Notes: generated by a model from the sequence alone, not told the origin. DNA of 64,000 nucleotides from Paenibacillus_V sp046244365 (GCF_046244365.1 NZ_CP176395.1:4154001-4218000); one strand, 5' to 3'. Positions 40,967 through 49,030 are shown, counted from the first letter of the stretch. Program-made: numbers and translations.

Positions 40967-41272
40967 ACTCGTTCAGCTCCTGGGAACGGAATCATGCCGC
41001 ATAATGATGGAAATACAGCGATTATACATTTATGTGCATTATTATTCAATTCATTTTTCTTACATGTACTGGCGCCGATCCTTCTGTTTCCTCAAAGTAA
41101 GGCAAGCTTGACCGGAAATAACCGTTATATTCATTTCGTCGGCTCCCTGCCAGTGGTTTTCAAAGGATGATTATGGTACAGTTTGAAGCAAGACGACCGG
41201 AACTTTCCTCATTCGCCGTCACACGGACGCTTGCTCAATCTGCCAACACTTCAAACTCCGAGGTGATCGTTT
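40967..41272. other. Intergenic region upstream of spoVK
   Basis: A 306-base AT-richer gap between divergent genes. It must hold the promoters of the acetyltransferase and spoVK genes. I found no convincing sporulation or vegetative promoter, no RNA gene and no open frame with a ribosome site. Confidence 0.5.
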
Positions 41273-42241
41273 ATGAGCGGACGCGTCTCTGCTGCGTCAG
41301 ACAACGCGAACGGCGGCAAAGTTTCAAGGCAAATCAACGTCGTGCTGCGTAATCCCGAGCCTCCCGCACCGATCGAGCCGGAGCAATTGGTCGGCGGCAA
41401 GTCGGTGCCCGCCAGCGGCAAGCTGGGGGAAATTTTTCTGGAGCTCGAGCAAATGGTCGGTTTGGAATGCGTCAAAGACATTGTGTACGAAGTGTATGCG
41501 TTGCTTCAAATCGGTCTGATCCGGGCGGAAGTCGGCCTTCTGCAAAATGCGCATGTGTTTCATATGGTGTTCAAAGGGAACCCGGGTACCGGGAAGACGA
41601 CGGTTGCGCGAATCGTTGCCCGTCTTTTTCAGGAGATGGGCGTACTTAGCAAAGGCCATTTGATCGAAGTGGAGCGAGCCGATCTCGTAGGGGAATATAT
41701 CGGGCATACGGCGCTAAAGACGCGCGAGATGGTCAAGAAATCGATAGGCGGCATCCTCTTCATCGATGAAGCGTATAGCTTGGCCCGCGGTGGGGAAAAA
41801 GATTTTGGTAAAGAAGCGATCGACACGCTGGTCAAGGCGATGGAAGATTACAAAAATCAGTTCGTTCTGATATTGGCCGGCTATCAAGATGAAATGGATA
41901 CGTTCCTCCAAACGAATCCCGGCTTGCCGTCGCGCTTTCCGATCCATATCGAATTTCCCGATTACACGGTCGATCAACTGATGCAGATCGCCGAGCTGAT
42001 GACGAAGGAAAGGCAATACGTACTCTCGCCGCAAAGCGAGCTGAAGCTTCGTCAGCATCTAACGCAGGAAAAGCAGAAACTCGCCGAAATATTCAGCAAT
42101 GCCCGGTATGTGCGCAATACGCTGGAGAAATCGATTCGCCATCAGGCGGTACGCTTGCTTCAGCTGCAAATGCAAACGTACTCGAAGCAGGAGCTGATGA
42201 CGCTGCGGCAGGAAGATTTTCGTCTAGATAAGAAAAAGTAA
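41273..42241 (+). CDS. spoVK: Stage V sporulation protein K (AAA ATPase)
   Basis: A 322-residue CbxX/CfxQ-type AAA ATPase needed for spore maturation in B. subtilis. It has Walker A 'GNPGTGKTTVARIVA', Walker B 'GILFIDEAYSL', sensor region 'ILAGYQDEMDTFLQTNPGL' in outline (GYQDEMDTFLQTNPGL) and arginine finger region 'SRFPIHIEFPDY'. The first 60 residues are variable. The ATG follows GAGGTGATCGTTT. The following order spoVK-hflX-ynbB-glnR-glnA is that of B. subtilis. Confidence 0.95.
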   Translation: MSGRVSAASDNANGGKVSRQINVVLRNPEPPAPIEPEQLVGGKSVPASGKLGEIFLELEQMVGLECVKDIVYEVYALLQIGLIRAEVGLLQNAHVFHMVFKGNPGTGKTTVARIVARLFQEMGVLSKGHLIEVERADLVGEYIGHTALKTREMVKKSIGGILFIDEAYSLARGGEKDFGKEAIDTLVKAMEDYKNQFVLILAGYQDEMDTFLQTNPGLPSRFPIHIEFPDYTVDQLMQIAELMTKERQYVLSPQSELKLRQHLTQEKQKLAEIFSNARYVRNTLEKSIRHQAVRLLQLQMQTYSKQELMTLRQEDFRLDKKK

Positions 42242-42283
42242 CGGTTATGACTAACGGTCATGCAAGCAAGGGGGTAATCATTG

Positions 42284-43633
42284 ATGAAACAAACGATCCA
42301 CGAAGTCGAGGGAACGAAAGAGGAGAAAGCGGTTCTGATCAGCCTAGTCACGAACGAGTTGAAAAAGACCGATTTTTCCGCCGACTATTCGCTGCAGGAG
42401 CTTGTCAATCTTGCGGAGACGGCCGGTGTCGAAGTGCTCGATACGATGGTCCAAAATAAAGAAACCGCAGACAACAAATGGTTTATCGGAAAGGGCAAGG
42501 TCGAAGAGCTTAAGCAGCTGCTGACAACGTACGGCGGCAACACGGCTATTTTCGATCAAGAGCTCTCCGGCGCTCAAGTGCGCAATCTGGAAGAGGCGCT
42601 CGATGTGAAAATCATCGACCGCACCCAGCTCATTCTCGATATTTTCGCGCAGCGCGCCAAGACGCGCGAAGGGATTTTGCAGGTCGAGCTGGCGCAGCTC
42701 AGTTACTTGCTGCCGAGGCTGTCCGGGCAAGGCAAAAACTTGTCGAGGCTAGGCGGCGGCATCGGTACGCGCGGTCCGGGCGAAACGAAGCTGGAAACGG
42801 ACCGGCGGCATATCCGCGACCGAATCTCGGAGCTGAAAAGACAGCTGCAGGAAGTCGTTCGGCACCGCACTTTGCATAGGGAAAGACGCAAGAAAGCGGG
42901 AATATTCCAAGTTGCTTTAGTCGGCTACACGAATGCGGGCAAGTCCACCATTCTGCGCCAGCTGACGAATGCCGACGTCTATGTGGAGAACCAGCTTTTC
43001 GCTACGCTCGATCCGACCTCCCGCAGCCTCGAGCTGCCCGGAGGAAAGGAGATCGTCCTAACCGATACGGTAGGCTTTATTCAAAATTTGCCGCATGATC
43101 TCGTTGCCGCTTTCCGCGCTACGCTGGAGGAAGTGTGCGAGGCGGATCTTGTCCTGCACGTTGTAGACAGCTCAAGTCCGGTACGCAGCGAGCAAATGAA
43201 GGTCGTCGGCGATGTGCTTCAAGAGCTCGGCGCTCACGGCAAAGAACAAATTACCGTGTTCAACAAAATTGATCTCTGTGAATCGGGCGATCTGGAGCTG
43301 CTGACGGCCGACAGCGATTCCGTGCGGGTGTCCGCCTATAATAAAGAAGATCTGGAACGGCTGACTCATACGATCCAAGAGAAGCTGCTAGGGGATACCA
43401 AAACATTCCGTATTCCGGCCGAACGCGGAGACTTGATCGCGAAGCTTTACCGGATCGGCGATGTTCTCGAGCAGGAAGCCGACGAAGACAGCCTGCTCTT
43501 CAAGGTGCGGGTGAATACGGACGATTACGCCAAATCGGGCTATATGCTGACTCCCTTCGAGCAGGATCGGACAGCCGTTCCGGCACAAGGCGAAGACGGC
43601 GAAGCGACAGGAGTCGAAACTTACGACCGTTAA
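42284..43633 (+). CDS. hflX: Ribosome-associated GTPase HflX
   Basis: HflX splits stalled or hibernating 70S ribosomes. The 449-residue protein has the N-terminal HflX domain ('KWFIGKGKVEEL', 'DQELSGAQVRNLE', 'RTQLILDIFAQRAKTREG'), the linker 'GGGIGTRGPGETKLE', and the G domain with 'GYTNAGKSTILRQL', 'DTVGFIQNLPH' and 'NKIDLC'. The ATG at 42284 follows AAGGGGGTAATCATTG; the TTG one codon before it is less likely. The ynbB promoter lies within and just after its 3' end. Confidence 0.97.
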   Translation: MKQTIHEVEGTKEEKAVLISLVTNELKKTDFSADYSLQELVNLAETAGVEVLDTMVQNKETADNKWFIGKGKVEELKQLLTTYGGNTAIFDQELSGAQVRNLEEALDVKIIDRTQLILDIFAQRAKTREGILQVELAQLSYLLPRLSGQGKNLSRLGGGIGTRGPGETKLETDRRHIRDRISELKRQLQEVVRHRTLHRERRKKAGIFQVALVGYTNAGKSTILRQLTNADVYVENQLFATLDPTSRSLELPGGKEIVLTDTVGFIQNLPHDLVAAFRATLEEVCEADLVLHVVDSSSPVRSEQMKVVGDVLQELGAHGKEQITVFNKIDLCESGDLELLTADSDSVRVSAYNKEDLERLTHTIQEKLLGDTKTFRIPAERGDLIAKLYRIGDVLEQEADEDSLLFKVRVNTDDYAKSGYMLTPFEQDRTAVPAQGEDGEATGVETYDR

Positions 43634-43642
43634 CGTTATAAT
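43614..43642 (+). promoter_or_regulatory. Promoter of ynbB
   Basis: TCGAAA (43614-43619), 17 bases, then a perfect TATAAT (43637-43642). The -35 box lies in the last codons of hflX. Confidence 0.55.
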
Positions 43643-43650
43643 AGGTAAAT

Positions 43651-43687
43651 ATCCGCTGCTTGGCGTCATTACGCTGAAGCGGCGGAT
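43651..43687 (+). other. Hairpin in the ynbB leader
   Basis: ATCCGCTGCTT pairs with AAGCGGCGGAT over 11 positions (one T-G wobble) around a 15-base loop. It starts about nine bases after the -10 box, so it would form the 5' end of the transcript and may stabilise it. No T-run follows. Confidence 0.45.
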
Positions 43688-43729
43688 TTGCATGTTTCCA
43701 GGAAAATGAGGGGGAGAGCGAGAGCAGTC

Positions 43730-44989
43730 ATGACATTTTCAGCGGCAATTACGAATTTGATGGAGAAGGCGGAACGCTTGATCGCAGACAGGCTGATGGC
43801 GGCGGACAAGCTGATCGATACGAATCAATGGAAAGTGATCCAAGCGTTTCAGAAGCATAAGGTGAGCGATTATCATTTTGCTTCCTCGACCGGCTACGGG
43901 TATAACGATAGAGGGCGGGAGGTGCTGGATCTCGTCTATGCGGACGTTTTCGGAGCGGAAGCGGCCATTGTCAGACCTCATTTTGTTTCCGGGACGCATA
44001 CGATCGGAACCGCGCTGTTCGGCGTCCTGCGTCCGGGAGACAAGCTGCTGTACATAACCGGGAAACCATACGACACGCTGCATAAGGTGATCGGCTCGGC
44101 GGGCGACGGCCGCGGCTCCTTGGGCGACTGGGGGGTCGAGTACGGGGAAATTCCGCTCGCGAATGGCGGCAAACCGGATTGGGCTGCCATTGAAGCAGGC
44201 ATTACGGCAAATACGAAAGTAATCGGCATCCAGCGGTCGCGCGGTTACGATTGGCGGCCTTCTTTTACCGTGGAGCAGATCGGAGAAATGGTTCGCTTCG
44301 TAAAAAATATCAAGCCTGATGTGATCGTCTTCGTGGATAACTGCTACGGGGAATTCACGGAAGCGGTGGAGCCGACGGAGGTAGGCGTCGATCTGATCGC
44401 CGGCTCGCTGATCAAAAACCCGGGAGGCGGGATTGCGCCGTCGGGCGGCTATATCGCCGGCAAGCAAGCGTATGTCGATCTTGCCGCATACAGGCTGACT
44501 GCCCCTGGAATCGGCGGCGAGGTCGGCGCGATGCTGGGAGCGACCCGCAGCATGTATCAGGGACTGTTTTTGGCGCCGCATTTGGTCGGACAAGCGGTGA
44601 AGGGGAGCATTTTCGCCTCCGCCGTATTTGAGCAGCTTGGCTTCGAGACGCATCCCCGCTGGCAGGATACGCGGACCGATCTGATTCAGGCGATCCGTTT
44701 TACAGGTCCGGAGCACCTGATAGCATTCGTGCAAGGCATTCAGAAAGCGGCTGCCGTAGACTCGCATGTCGTGCCGGAGCCTTGGGACATGCCGGGCTAC
44801 GAGCATCCCGTCATTATGGCGGCGGGAACGTTTATTCAAGGCGGTAGTTTGGAACTGTCGGCCGATGCGCCGATCAGAGAACCTTACATAGCCTACATGC
44901 AGGGCGGATTGACATATGCGCATGTAAAGTTTGGCGTTTTGACCGCCATTCAGCATTTAGCCGATCGAAAACTTCTGAATATTCTGTGA
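43730..44989 (+). CDS. ynbB: YnbB-like PLP enzyme (aluminium resistance / methionine gamma-lyase family)
   Basis: A 419-residue fold-type I PLP protein. The family opening 'HFASSTGYGYNDRGREVLD', 'IVRPHFVSGTHTIG', the aspartate region 'VIVFVDNCYGEF' and the PLP lysine in 'GSLIKNPGGGIAPSGGYIAG' are all present. Family members are annotated as aluminium resistance proteins or methionine gamma-lyases; the actual reaction is not established. The ATG at 43730 matches the homologue start; its ribosome site (GAGGGGGAGAGC) is a little far. The frame runs up to 43688. The GlnR box overlaps its stop codon. Confidence 0.88.
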   Translation: MTFSAAITNLMEKAERLIADRLMAADKLIDTNQWKVIQAFQKHKVSDYHFASSTGYGYNDRGREVLDLVYADVFGAEAAIVRPHFVSGTHTIGTALFGVLRPGDKLLYITGKPYDTLHKVIGSAGDGRGSLGDWGVEYGEIPLANGGKPDWAAIEAGITANTKVIGIQRSRGYDWRPSFTVEQIGEMVRFVKNIKPDVIVFVDNCYGEFTEAVEPTEVGVDLIAGSLIKNPGGGIAPSGGYIAGKQAYVDLAAYRLTAPGIGGEVGAMLGATRSMYQGLFLAPHLVGQAVKGSIFASAVFEQLGFETHPRWQDTRTDLIQAIRFTGPEHLIAFVQGIQKAAAVDSHVVPEPWDMPGYEHPVIMAAGTFIQGGSLELSADAPIREPYIAYMQGGLTYAHVKFGVLTAIQHLADRKLLNIL

Positions 44990-45001
44990 TTAAACCTAAC
45001 A
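44985..45001 (+). promoter_or_regulatory. GlnR/TnrA operator upstream of glnR
   Basis: TGTGATTAAACCTAACA fits TGTNA-N7-TNACA exactly. It lies four bases before the -35 box of the glnR promoter. A second dyad TTGTA-N7-TACAA (45017-45033) covers the spacer and -10 box. In B. subtilis, GlnR represses glnRA through two operators here. Confidence 0.75.
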
Positions 45002-45005
45002 TAAC

Positions 45006-45034
45006 TTGACACCTTTTTGTAACGAAGGTACAAT
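45006..45034 (+). promoter_or_regulatory. Promoter of glnR-glnA
   Basis: A perfect TTGACA (45006-45011), 17 bases, then TACAAT (45029-45034). This is the best sigma-A promoter in the window, and lies 34 bases before the glnR start. Confidence 0.85.
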
Positions 45035-45068
45035 AAATGGTATGAAACGATCACAGGAGTGATTCGGT

Positions 45069-45482
45069 ATGAGTGATGACATTCGCCGCAATATGGCATT
45101 ATTTCCAATCGGCATCGTCATGAAGCTGACCGATCTGACTGCAAGGCAAATCCGGTATTACGAACAGCATGAGCTCGTTATGCCGGCTCGTACCGGCGGC
45201 AATCAGCGGTTGTATTCGTTCAACGACGTCGAGCGGCTGCTCGAAATCAAAAGCTTGATCGAGAAGGGCGTCAATATCGCCGGCATTAAGCAAGTTTTGC
45301 TTCCGATGTCCGAGAGCTCGGAGGAAGCGACCTTCATCGACGAGCAGTCCGAAGTGAAGCGTAAAGAAATGTCGGAAACCCAGCTGCACAAAATGCTCAA
45401 GCAGCAGCTGATCGGCGCCAAACGGCCTGGTCAGGTTTCCTTGATCCAAGGCGAGCTGTCGAGATTCTATACAAAGAGATAG
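45069..45482 (+). CDS. glnR: MerR-family nitrogen regulator GlnR
   Basis: GlnR represses nitrogen genes when glutamine is plentiful, under control of feedback-inhibited glutamine synthetase. The 137-residue protein (135 in B. subtilis) has the MerR winged helix 'LTDLTARQIRYYEQHELVMPARTGGNQRLYS' in outline (TARQIRYYEQHELV, then NQRLYSFNDVERLL), a short middle, and a C-terminal tail (KQQLIGAKRPGQVSLIQGELSRF) like the region that senses glutamine synthetase. The ATG follows CACAGGAGTGATTCGGT. It is autoregulated through the operator upstream and precedes glnA. Confidence 0.96.
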   Translation: MSDDIRRNMALFPIGIVMKLTDLTARQIRYYEQHELVMPARTGGNQRLYSFNDVERLLEIKSLIEKGVNIAGIKQVLLPMSESSEEATFIDEQSEVKRKEMSETQLHKMLKQQLIGAKRPGQVSLIQGELSRFYTKR

Positions 45483-45496
45483 CATCGTGGGTTCTA

Positions 45497-45505
45497 TGCT
45501 ATAAT
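45497..45505 (+). promoter_or_regulatory. Possible internal glnA promoter (extended -10)
   Basis: TGCTATAAT lies in the glnR-glnA gap, about 100 bases before glnA, without a -35 box. Confidence 0.45.
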
Positions 45506-45551
45506 GTTTGAGTGCATTCTATGAAGATTATAAAGAAGTACCAGGAAACAG

Positions 45552-45581
45552 CCCCGAAGCGTCCGCTTCACTTTGTGGGGA
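45552..45581 (+). repeat. Palindromic element in the glnA leader
   Basis: CCCC-GAAGC-GTCC-GCTTC, then ACTTTGT and GGGG, forms a nested hairpin (GAAGC with GCTTC, CCCC with GGGG). CTTCACTTTGTGGGGA (45566-45581) is identical to 23973-23988, the end of the repeat array before the penicillin-binding protein gene. Both copies lie 19-25 bases before a start codon. Confidence 0.7.
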
Positions 45582-45606
45582 TTACTTATGAGGAGGAGAT
45601 TGCAAG

Positions 45607-46938
45607 ATGGTAAACTACACGAAAGAAGACATTCTTCGCATTGCAAAGGAACAGAACGTTCGTTTTATCCGCCTGCAGTTTACTGATTTGCTCGGCTCCA
45701 TCAAAAATGTCGAAATTCCACTTAGCCAATTGGAGAAGGCGCTTGACAACAAAATGATGTTCGACGGCTCTTCAATCGAGGGTTATGTTCGTATTGAAGA
45801 ATCCGATATGTACTTGTATCCCGATTTGAGCACATGGGTGATTTTCCCTTGGGTAGCCGAGGATCGCGTAGCTCGCTTGATCTGTGATATTTATTTGCCG
45901 GATGGCCGGCCATTCCCGGGCGATCCGCGCGGAATCCTGAAGCGTGCGCTGAAGGAAGCCGAAGAGATGGGTTATACGGCGATGAACGTAGGCCCGGAAC
46001 CGGAATTCTTCCTGTTCAAAACGGACGAGAAGGGCAACCCGACAATGGAACTGAACGACCAAGGCGGATACTTCGACCTTGCTCCGACGGATCTAGGGGA
46101 AAATTGCCGTCGCGAAATCGTATTGACGCTTGAAGAAATGGGCTTTGAGATCGAAGCTTCTCACCACGAGGTAGCGCCTGGACAACATGAAATCGACTTT
46201 AAATATGCCGATGCGATTAAAGCGGCCGACCAGATCCAAACCTTCAAACTCGTCGTCAAAACGATTGCAAGACAGCACGGTCTGCATGCAACGTTTATGC
46301 CGAAGCCGCTGTTCGGGGTTAACGGTTCCGGTATGCACTGTCACCAATCGCTGTTCAAAGGCAACGTTAACGCGTTCTATGACGAGAAAGACAAACTGGG
46401 CCTGAGCGCGACCGCCCGCCACTATATGGCAGGTATTCTGAAGCATGCCCGTTCTTTCACCGCCATTACGAACCCGACCGTCAACTCGTACAAGCGTCTT
46501 GTTCCCGGCTATGAAGCACCTTGTTATGTAGCTTGGTCTGCAAGCAACCGCAGTCCGATGATTCGTATTCCGGCTTCCCGCGGTTTGAGCACGCGCGTTG
46601 AGGTTCGTAACCCGGATCCGGCGGCAAACCCGTACTTGGCGCTCGCAGTCATGCTGAAAGCGGGACTTGACGGCATTCAGAACAAATTGAGTCTGCCGGC
46701 ACCGACGGACCGCAACATTTATGTCATGTCCGAGGAAGAAAGGGAAGAGCAAGGCATTCCTAGCTTGCCGTCCGATCTGAAGGAAGCGTTGGCTGAGCTG
46801 ATCCGCAACGAAGTCGTTTGCGAAGCGCTCGGCGAGCATGCGCTGACTCACTTCTTTGAGCTTAAAGAAATCGAGTGGGATATGTACCGCACGCAAGTGC
46901 ACCCATGGGAACGCGAGCAGTATATTACGTTGTACTAA
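45607..46938 (+). CDS. glnA: Glutamine synthetase, type I (alpha form)
   Basis: The enzyme makes glutamine from glutamate, ammonia and ATP, and signals nitrogen state to GlnR and TnrA. The 443-residue length is that of the Gram-positive GSI-alpha form without the adenylylation loop. Motifs include 'MFDGSSIEGYVRI' (latch/signature), 'EASHHEVAPGQHEID' (metal site), 'NGSGMHCHQS' and 'RSPMIRIPASRG'. Ammonia from the Eut operon is a possible substrate source. The ATG follows AGGAGGAGATTGCAAG. A strong terminator follows. Confidence 0.98.
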   Translation: MVNYTKEDILRIAKEQNVRFIRLQFTDLLGSIKNVEIPLSQLEKALDNKMMFDGSSIEGYVRIEESDMYLYPDLSTWVIFPWVAEDRVARLICDIYLPDGRPFPGDPRGILKRALKEAEEMGYTAMNVGPEPEFFLFKTDEKGNPTMELNDQGGYFDLAPTDLGENCRREIVLTLEEMGFEIEASHHEVAPGQHEIDFKYADAIKAADQIQTFKLVVKTIARQHGLHATFMPKPLFGVNGSGMHCHQSLFKGNVNAFYDEKDKLGLSATARHYMAGILKHARSFTAITNPTVNSYKRLVPGYEAPCYVAWSASNRSPMIRIPASRGLSTRVEVRNPDPAANPYLALAVMLKAGLDGIQNKLSLPAPTDRNIYVMSEEEREEQGIPSLPSDLKEALAELIRNEVVCEALGEHALTHFFELKEIEWDMYRTQVHPWEREQYITLY

Positions 46939-47004
46939 TTGAGGAAGCTCTTGACGCTTCCTATTCAAAAACGCATTTTTTGAGAAAACAGCCTTTTGGC
47001 TGCG

Positions 47005-47043
47005 AGCTGACGCCGAAATTTATACGGCGTCAGCTTTTTTTGT
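47005..47043 (+). terminator. Terminator after glnA
   Basis: AGCTGACGCCG pairs with CGGCGTCAGCT over 11 positions, followed by a run of eight Ts. A smaller hairpin, CAGCC-TTTT-GGCTG, lies just before at 46989-47002. Confidence 0.92.
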
Positions 47044-47243
47044 TGGGCTAGAAATATGCTGCTTTAATAAATCGTATGACATAAACGTAGAGCGCTTTCG
47101 CTTTCACGAGTAAGACGATATCATACGCCTTGGATAAATGACTAGGGGAGTACATTCGCTATTTATACTGAAGAGCCTAAAATGAAAAGTATGGTTATGT
47201 AGAAGGGAACAAAAAGCGATCCCTCCTGTTATGCATTCGCTTA

Positions 47244-47366
47244 TTAACACCAAGAGCTAACGCAAGCGCAAGCGACAATGACCAGCAAGATAAAAAGAAC
47301 CAGGATTACGCCGGTGGAAGTAAATCCTCGATTCCCATAACCGCGAACTTCAGCAATTTCGCTCAT
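47244..47366 (-). CDS. YjcZ-family sporulation micropeptide A
   Basis: A 40-residue peptide read on the minus strand. A short polar start (MSEIAEVRGYGNRG) leads to 'FTSTGVILVLFILLVIVACAC', a hydrophobic helix with a cysteine-rich end (CACVSSWC). This is the pattern of the YjcZ family of small spore proteins common in Bacillaceae and Paenibacillaceae. The ATG at 47366 follows GGAGGGGAACCG. A close paralogue lies 32 bases upstream of it. Two stops in a row (TAA TAA) end it. I base the call on the peptide pattern and ribosome site. Confidence 0.8.
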   Translation of the reverse strand: MSEIAEVRGYGNRGFTSTGVILVLFILLVIVACACVSSWC

Positions 47367-47398
47367 TCGGTTCCCCTCCATTCTTTCTTACGATGAAA

Positions 47399-47497
47399 TC
47401 AGTAGCCGAATCCGCAAACGGAACAGGCGACAATGACCAACAAAATGAACAATACCAAAATCGTGCCGGTCGACGTGAAAGCTCCACCCAACGACAT
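47399..47497 (-). CDS. YjcZ-family sporulation micropeptide B
   Basis: A 32-residue peptide on the minus strand: MSLGGAFTSTGT, then the helix ILVLFILLVIVACSVC and GFGY. It shares the core STG.ILVLFILLVIVAC with the peptide encoded just downstream, so the two are recent duplicates. The ATG at 47497 follows AGGAGGGATTTCG. No vegetative promoter is obvious; a sporulation sigma factor would be expected from the family. Confidence 0.82.
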   Translation of the reverse strand: MSLGGAFTSTGTILVLFILLVIVACSVCGFGY

Positions 47498-48132
47498 CGA
47501 AATCCCTCCTTGTTTGGTATCCATCTGGCTATATTCCCGAAAGGGCCATTTCAACCAGCTGCCTGATGACATCATATGGTTTCGAATGCTTTTTGATTGG
47601 GTTAGTGACGATAGTTATTAATTTTATGGGAAATGCTGATGGGCGCGATTATTATTTATAAGGCGTAAGGAGGGCGATCGCGGAACCAAAGCGTCATGAT
47701 TATGATGAATCGGATGTCTGACCGTTTCCGCAACGGATCGCACAGAGTGTGAACGGACTCGTTCACGTGATGGTCGAACCAACTGTTTTCAGAGATACGA
47801 AAGTCGGAGATTGTCTCTGCTTCCGGACCCGCTACTTTTGCCGGTTCAAGTTGTCCCTTCGCCATGCTAATAAAATTTCGGCAGTCCAAAGAAGGGGAGA
47901 ATTTTTTGCAAAAATAAAATGGGCGCATGGTGGTGACTTCGGGCATTACCTCGAAGGAAAGTTCCTTCCAATCATATCCCCATAATGTTTTGAAAGCGAA
48001 TACGATGCTGGGTATATGGGGGATAACAAATGATTCTAGCTTTTTTACTAGTAATTGAGATGGGCTGCCTATAACGAATAGATGTCGTTATTATACTCTA
48101 AATATTTAAGATTTTTCGGTTGCGGGAACATC
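47498..48132. other. Gene-poor region upstream of the micropeptide genes
   Basis: About 635 bases with no gene I can support. Overlapping frames of 96 (minus, 47656-47946) and 78 residues (plus, 47749-47985) have no ribosome site, no recognisable motif and biased Cys/Arg/His content. The region must hold the promoter of the two micropeptide genes. It may contain decayed coding sequence. Confidence 0.5.
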
Positions 48133-48163
48133 AAAAAAGGAATCTTCCATTGCGGAAGATTCC
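48133..48163 (-). terminator. Terminator of lexA
   Basis: On the minus strand GGAATCTTCC-GCAAT-GGAAGATTCC, a perfect ten-pair stem, is followed by TTTTTT. It lies 53 bases after the lexA stop. Confidence 0.9.
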
Positions 48164-48215
48164 TTTACTAGGAACAGTAGAGACGCTTGTCCTTGAAGGT
48201 CGGAGCGACGAGCGA

Positions 48216-48839
48216 TTAGTGAATGTTTCGGAATACGCCGATTACTTTGCCGAGAATAGATACATGCTTTAATCGGATCGGTTCCATGTGTTCGTTTTGG
48301 GGCTGCAAGCGGATGTGGTCTTTCTCCTTATAGAACGTCTTCACGGTAGCTTCATCGTCCTCGGTCATCGCTACGACGATATCGCCGTTATTTGCAGTTT
48401 GCTGCTGGCGGACGATAACAAGATCGCCGTCATGGATACCTGCATCGATCATACTCTCTCCGACGATGTTCAGCATGAAGACGGCATCGTCTTTCACTAC
48501 ATTGTTTGGCAGCGGGAAGTAGTCCTCAATGTTCTCCGTAGCTGTAATCGGCATCCCGGCAGTAACTTTCCCGACGACGGGCACTCTCGTAAATGAGAAC
48601 GAAAAATTTGCTGCGGACTCGTCCTGAAGTCCGATTATTTCGATCGCGCGAGGCTTTGTCGGGTCGCGGCGAATCATGCCTTTCTTCTCAAGACGCTCCA
48701 AGTGACCGTGAACGGTCGAGCTGGAAGCAAGGCCTACCGCTTCTCCGATTTCCCGTACGGACGGCGGATAGCCTTTATCCCGCACTTCGTTCTTGATGAA
48801 ATCAAGGATCGCCTGCTGGCGGTTTGATATTTTCCCCAC
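48216..48839 (-). CDS. lexA: SOS repressor LexA
   Basis: LexA represses DNA-damage genes and cuts itself when RecA filaments form. The 207-residue protein has the winged helix ('YPPSVREIGEAVGLASSSTVHGHLERL' in outline: VREIGEAVGLASSSTVHGHL), the self-cleavage bond A94-G95 in 'KVTAGMP', the catalytic serine S129 in 'VGESMIDAG' and lysine K167 in 'EATVKTFY'. The start is GTG 48839 after AGGAGGGTTTTCG. Its promoter carries a LexA box in the spacer and another overlapping the -35 side, so it represses itself. It is divergent from the yneA-like gene. Confidence 0.97.
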   Translation of the reverse strand: MGKISNRQQAILDFIKNEVRDKGYPPSVREIGEAVGLASSSTVHGHLERLEKKGMIRRDPTKPRAIEIIGLQDESAANFSFSFTRVPVVGKVTAGMPITATENIEDYFPLPNNVVKDDAVFMLNIVGESMIDAGIHDGDLVIVRQQQTANNGDIVVAMTEDDEATVKTFYKEKDHIRLQPQNEHMEPIRLKHVSILGKVIGVFRNIH

Positions 48840-48875
48840 CGAAAACCCTCCTAATCTTGGTAACTAATTATCGAC

Positions 48876-48904
48876 ATTATAGCACAGAACCCGAGTTCGT
48901 ACAA
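48876..48904 (-). promoter_or_regulatory. lexA promoter
   Basis: On the minus strand TTGTAC, 17 bases, then TATAAT with an extended TGC in front (TGCTATAAT). A perfect LexA box (48887-48898) lies inside the spacer. Confidence 0.7.
48887..48898. promoter_or_regulatory. LexA box 1
   Basis: GAAC-CCGA-GTTC, a full match to GAAC-N4-GTTC, lies between the -35 and -10 boxes of lexA. Confidence 0.85.
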
Positions 48905-48915
48905 ACATAAGTTCG
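48902..48915. promoter_or_regulatory. LexA box 2
   Basis: CAAAC-ATAA-GTTCG differs by one base from CGAAC-N4-GTTCG. It overlaps the -35 box of lexA, three bases from box 1. Confidence 0.65.
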
Positions 48916-49030
48916 AGTTTTTGTTCGTATTGCTCGTTTGGGTGTTCGGAGGCGAAAGAAGGGCATGGAGCGGGCGGAGAGCGCCTATTCCGGCCTCTGC
49001 ATGCGGCTCGAAAATACGAACAGAAAAAGG

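Noticed and set aside
40958..41170. A 70-codon plus-strand frame with a hydrophobic middle, upstream of spoVK.
   Set aside because: No ribosome site, starts opposite the acetyltransferase gene start and shows no family pattern.
47085..47110. GAGCGCTTTCGC, resembling a CcpA cre site.
   Set aside because: Too many mismatches to the cre consensus and not next to a fitting promoter.
47656..47985. Overlapping open frames on both strands (96 and 78 codons) in the gene-poor region.
   Set aside because: Neither has a ribosome site or a recognisable motif, and amino-acid content looks random.
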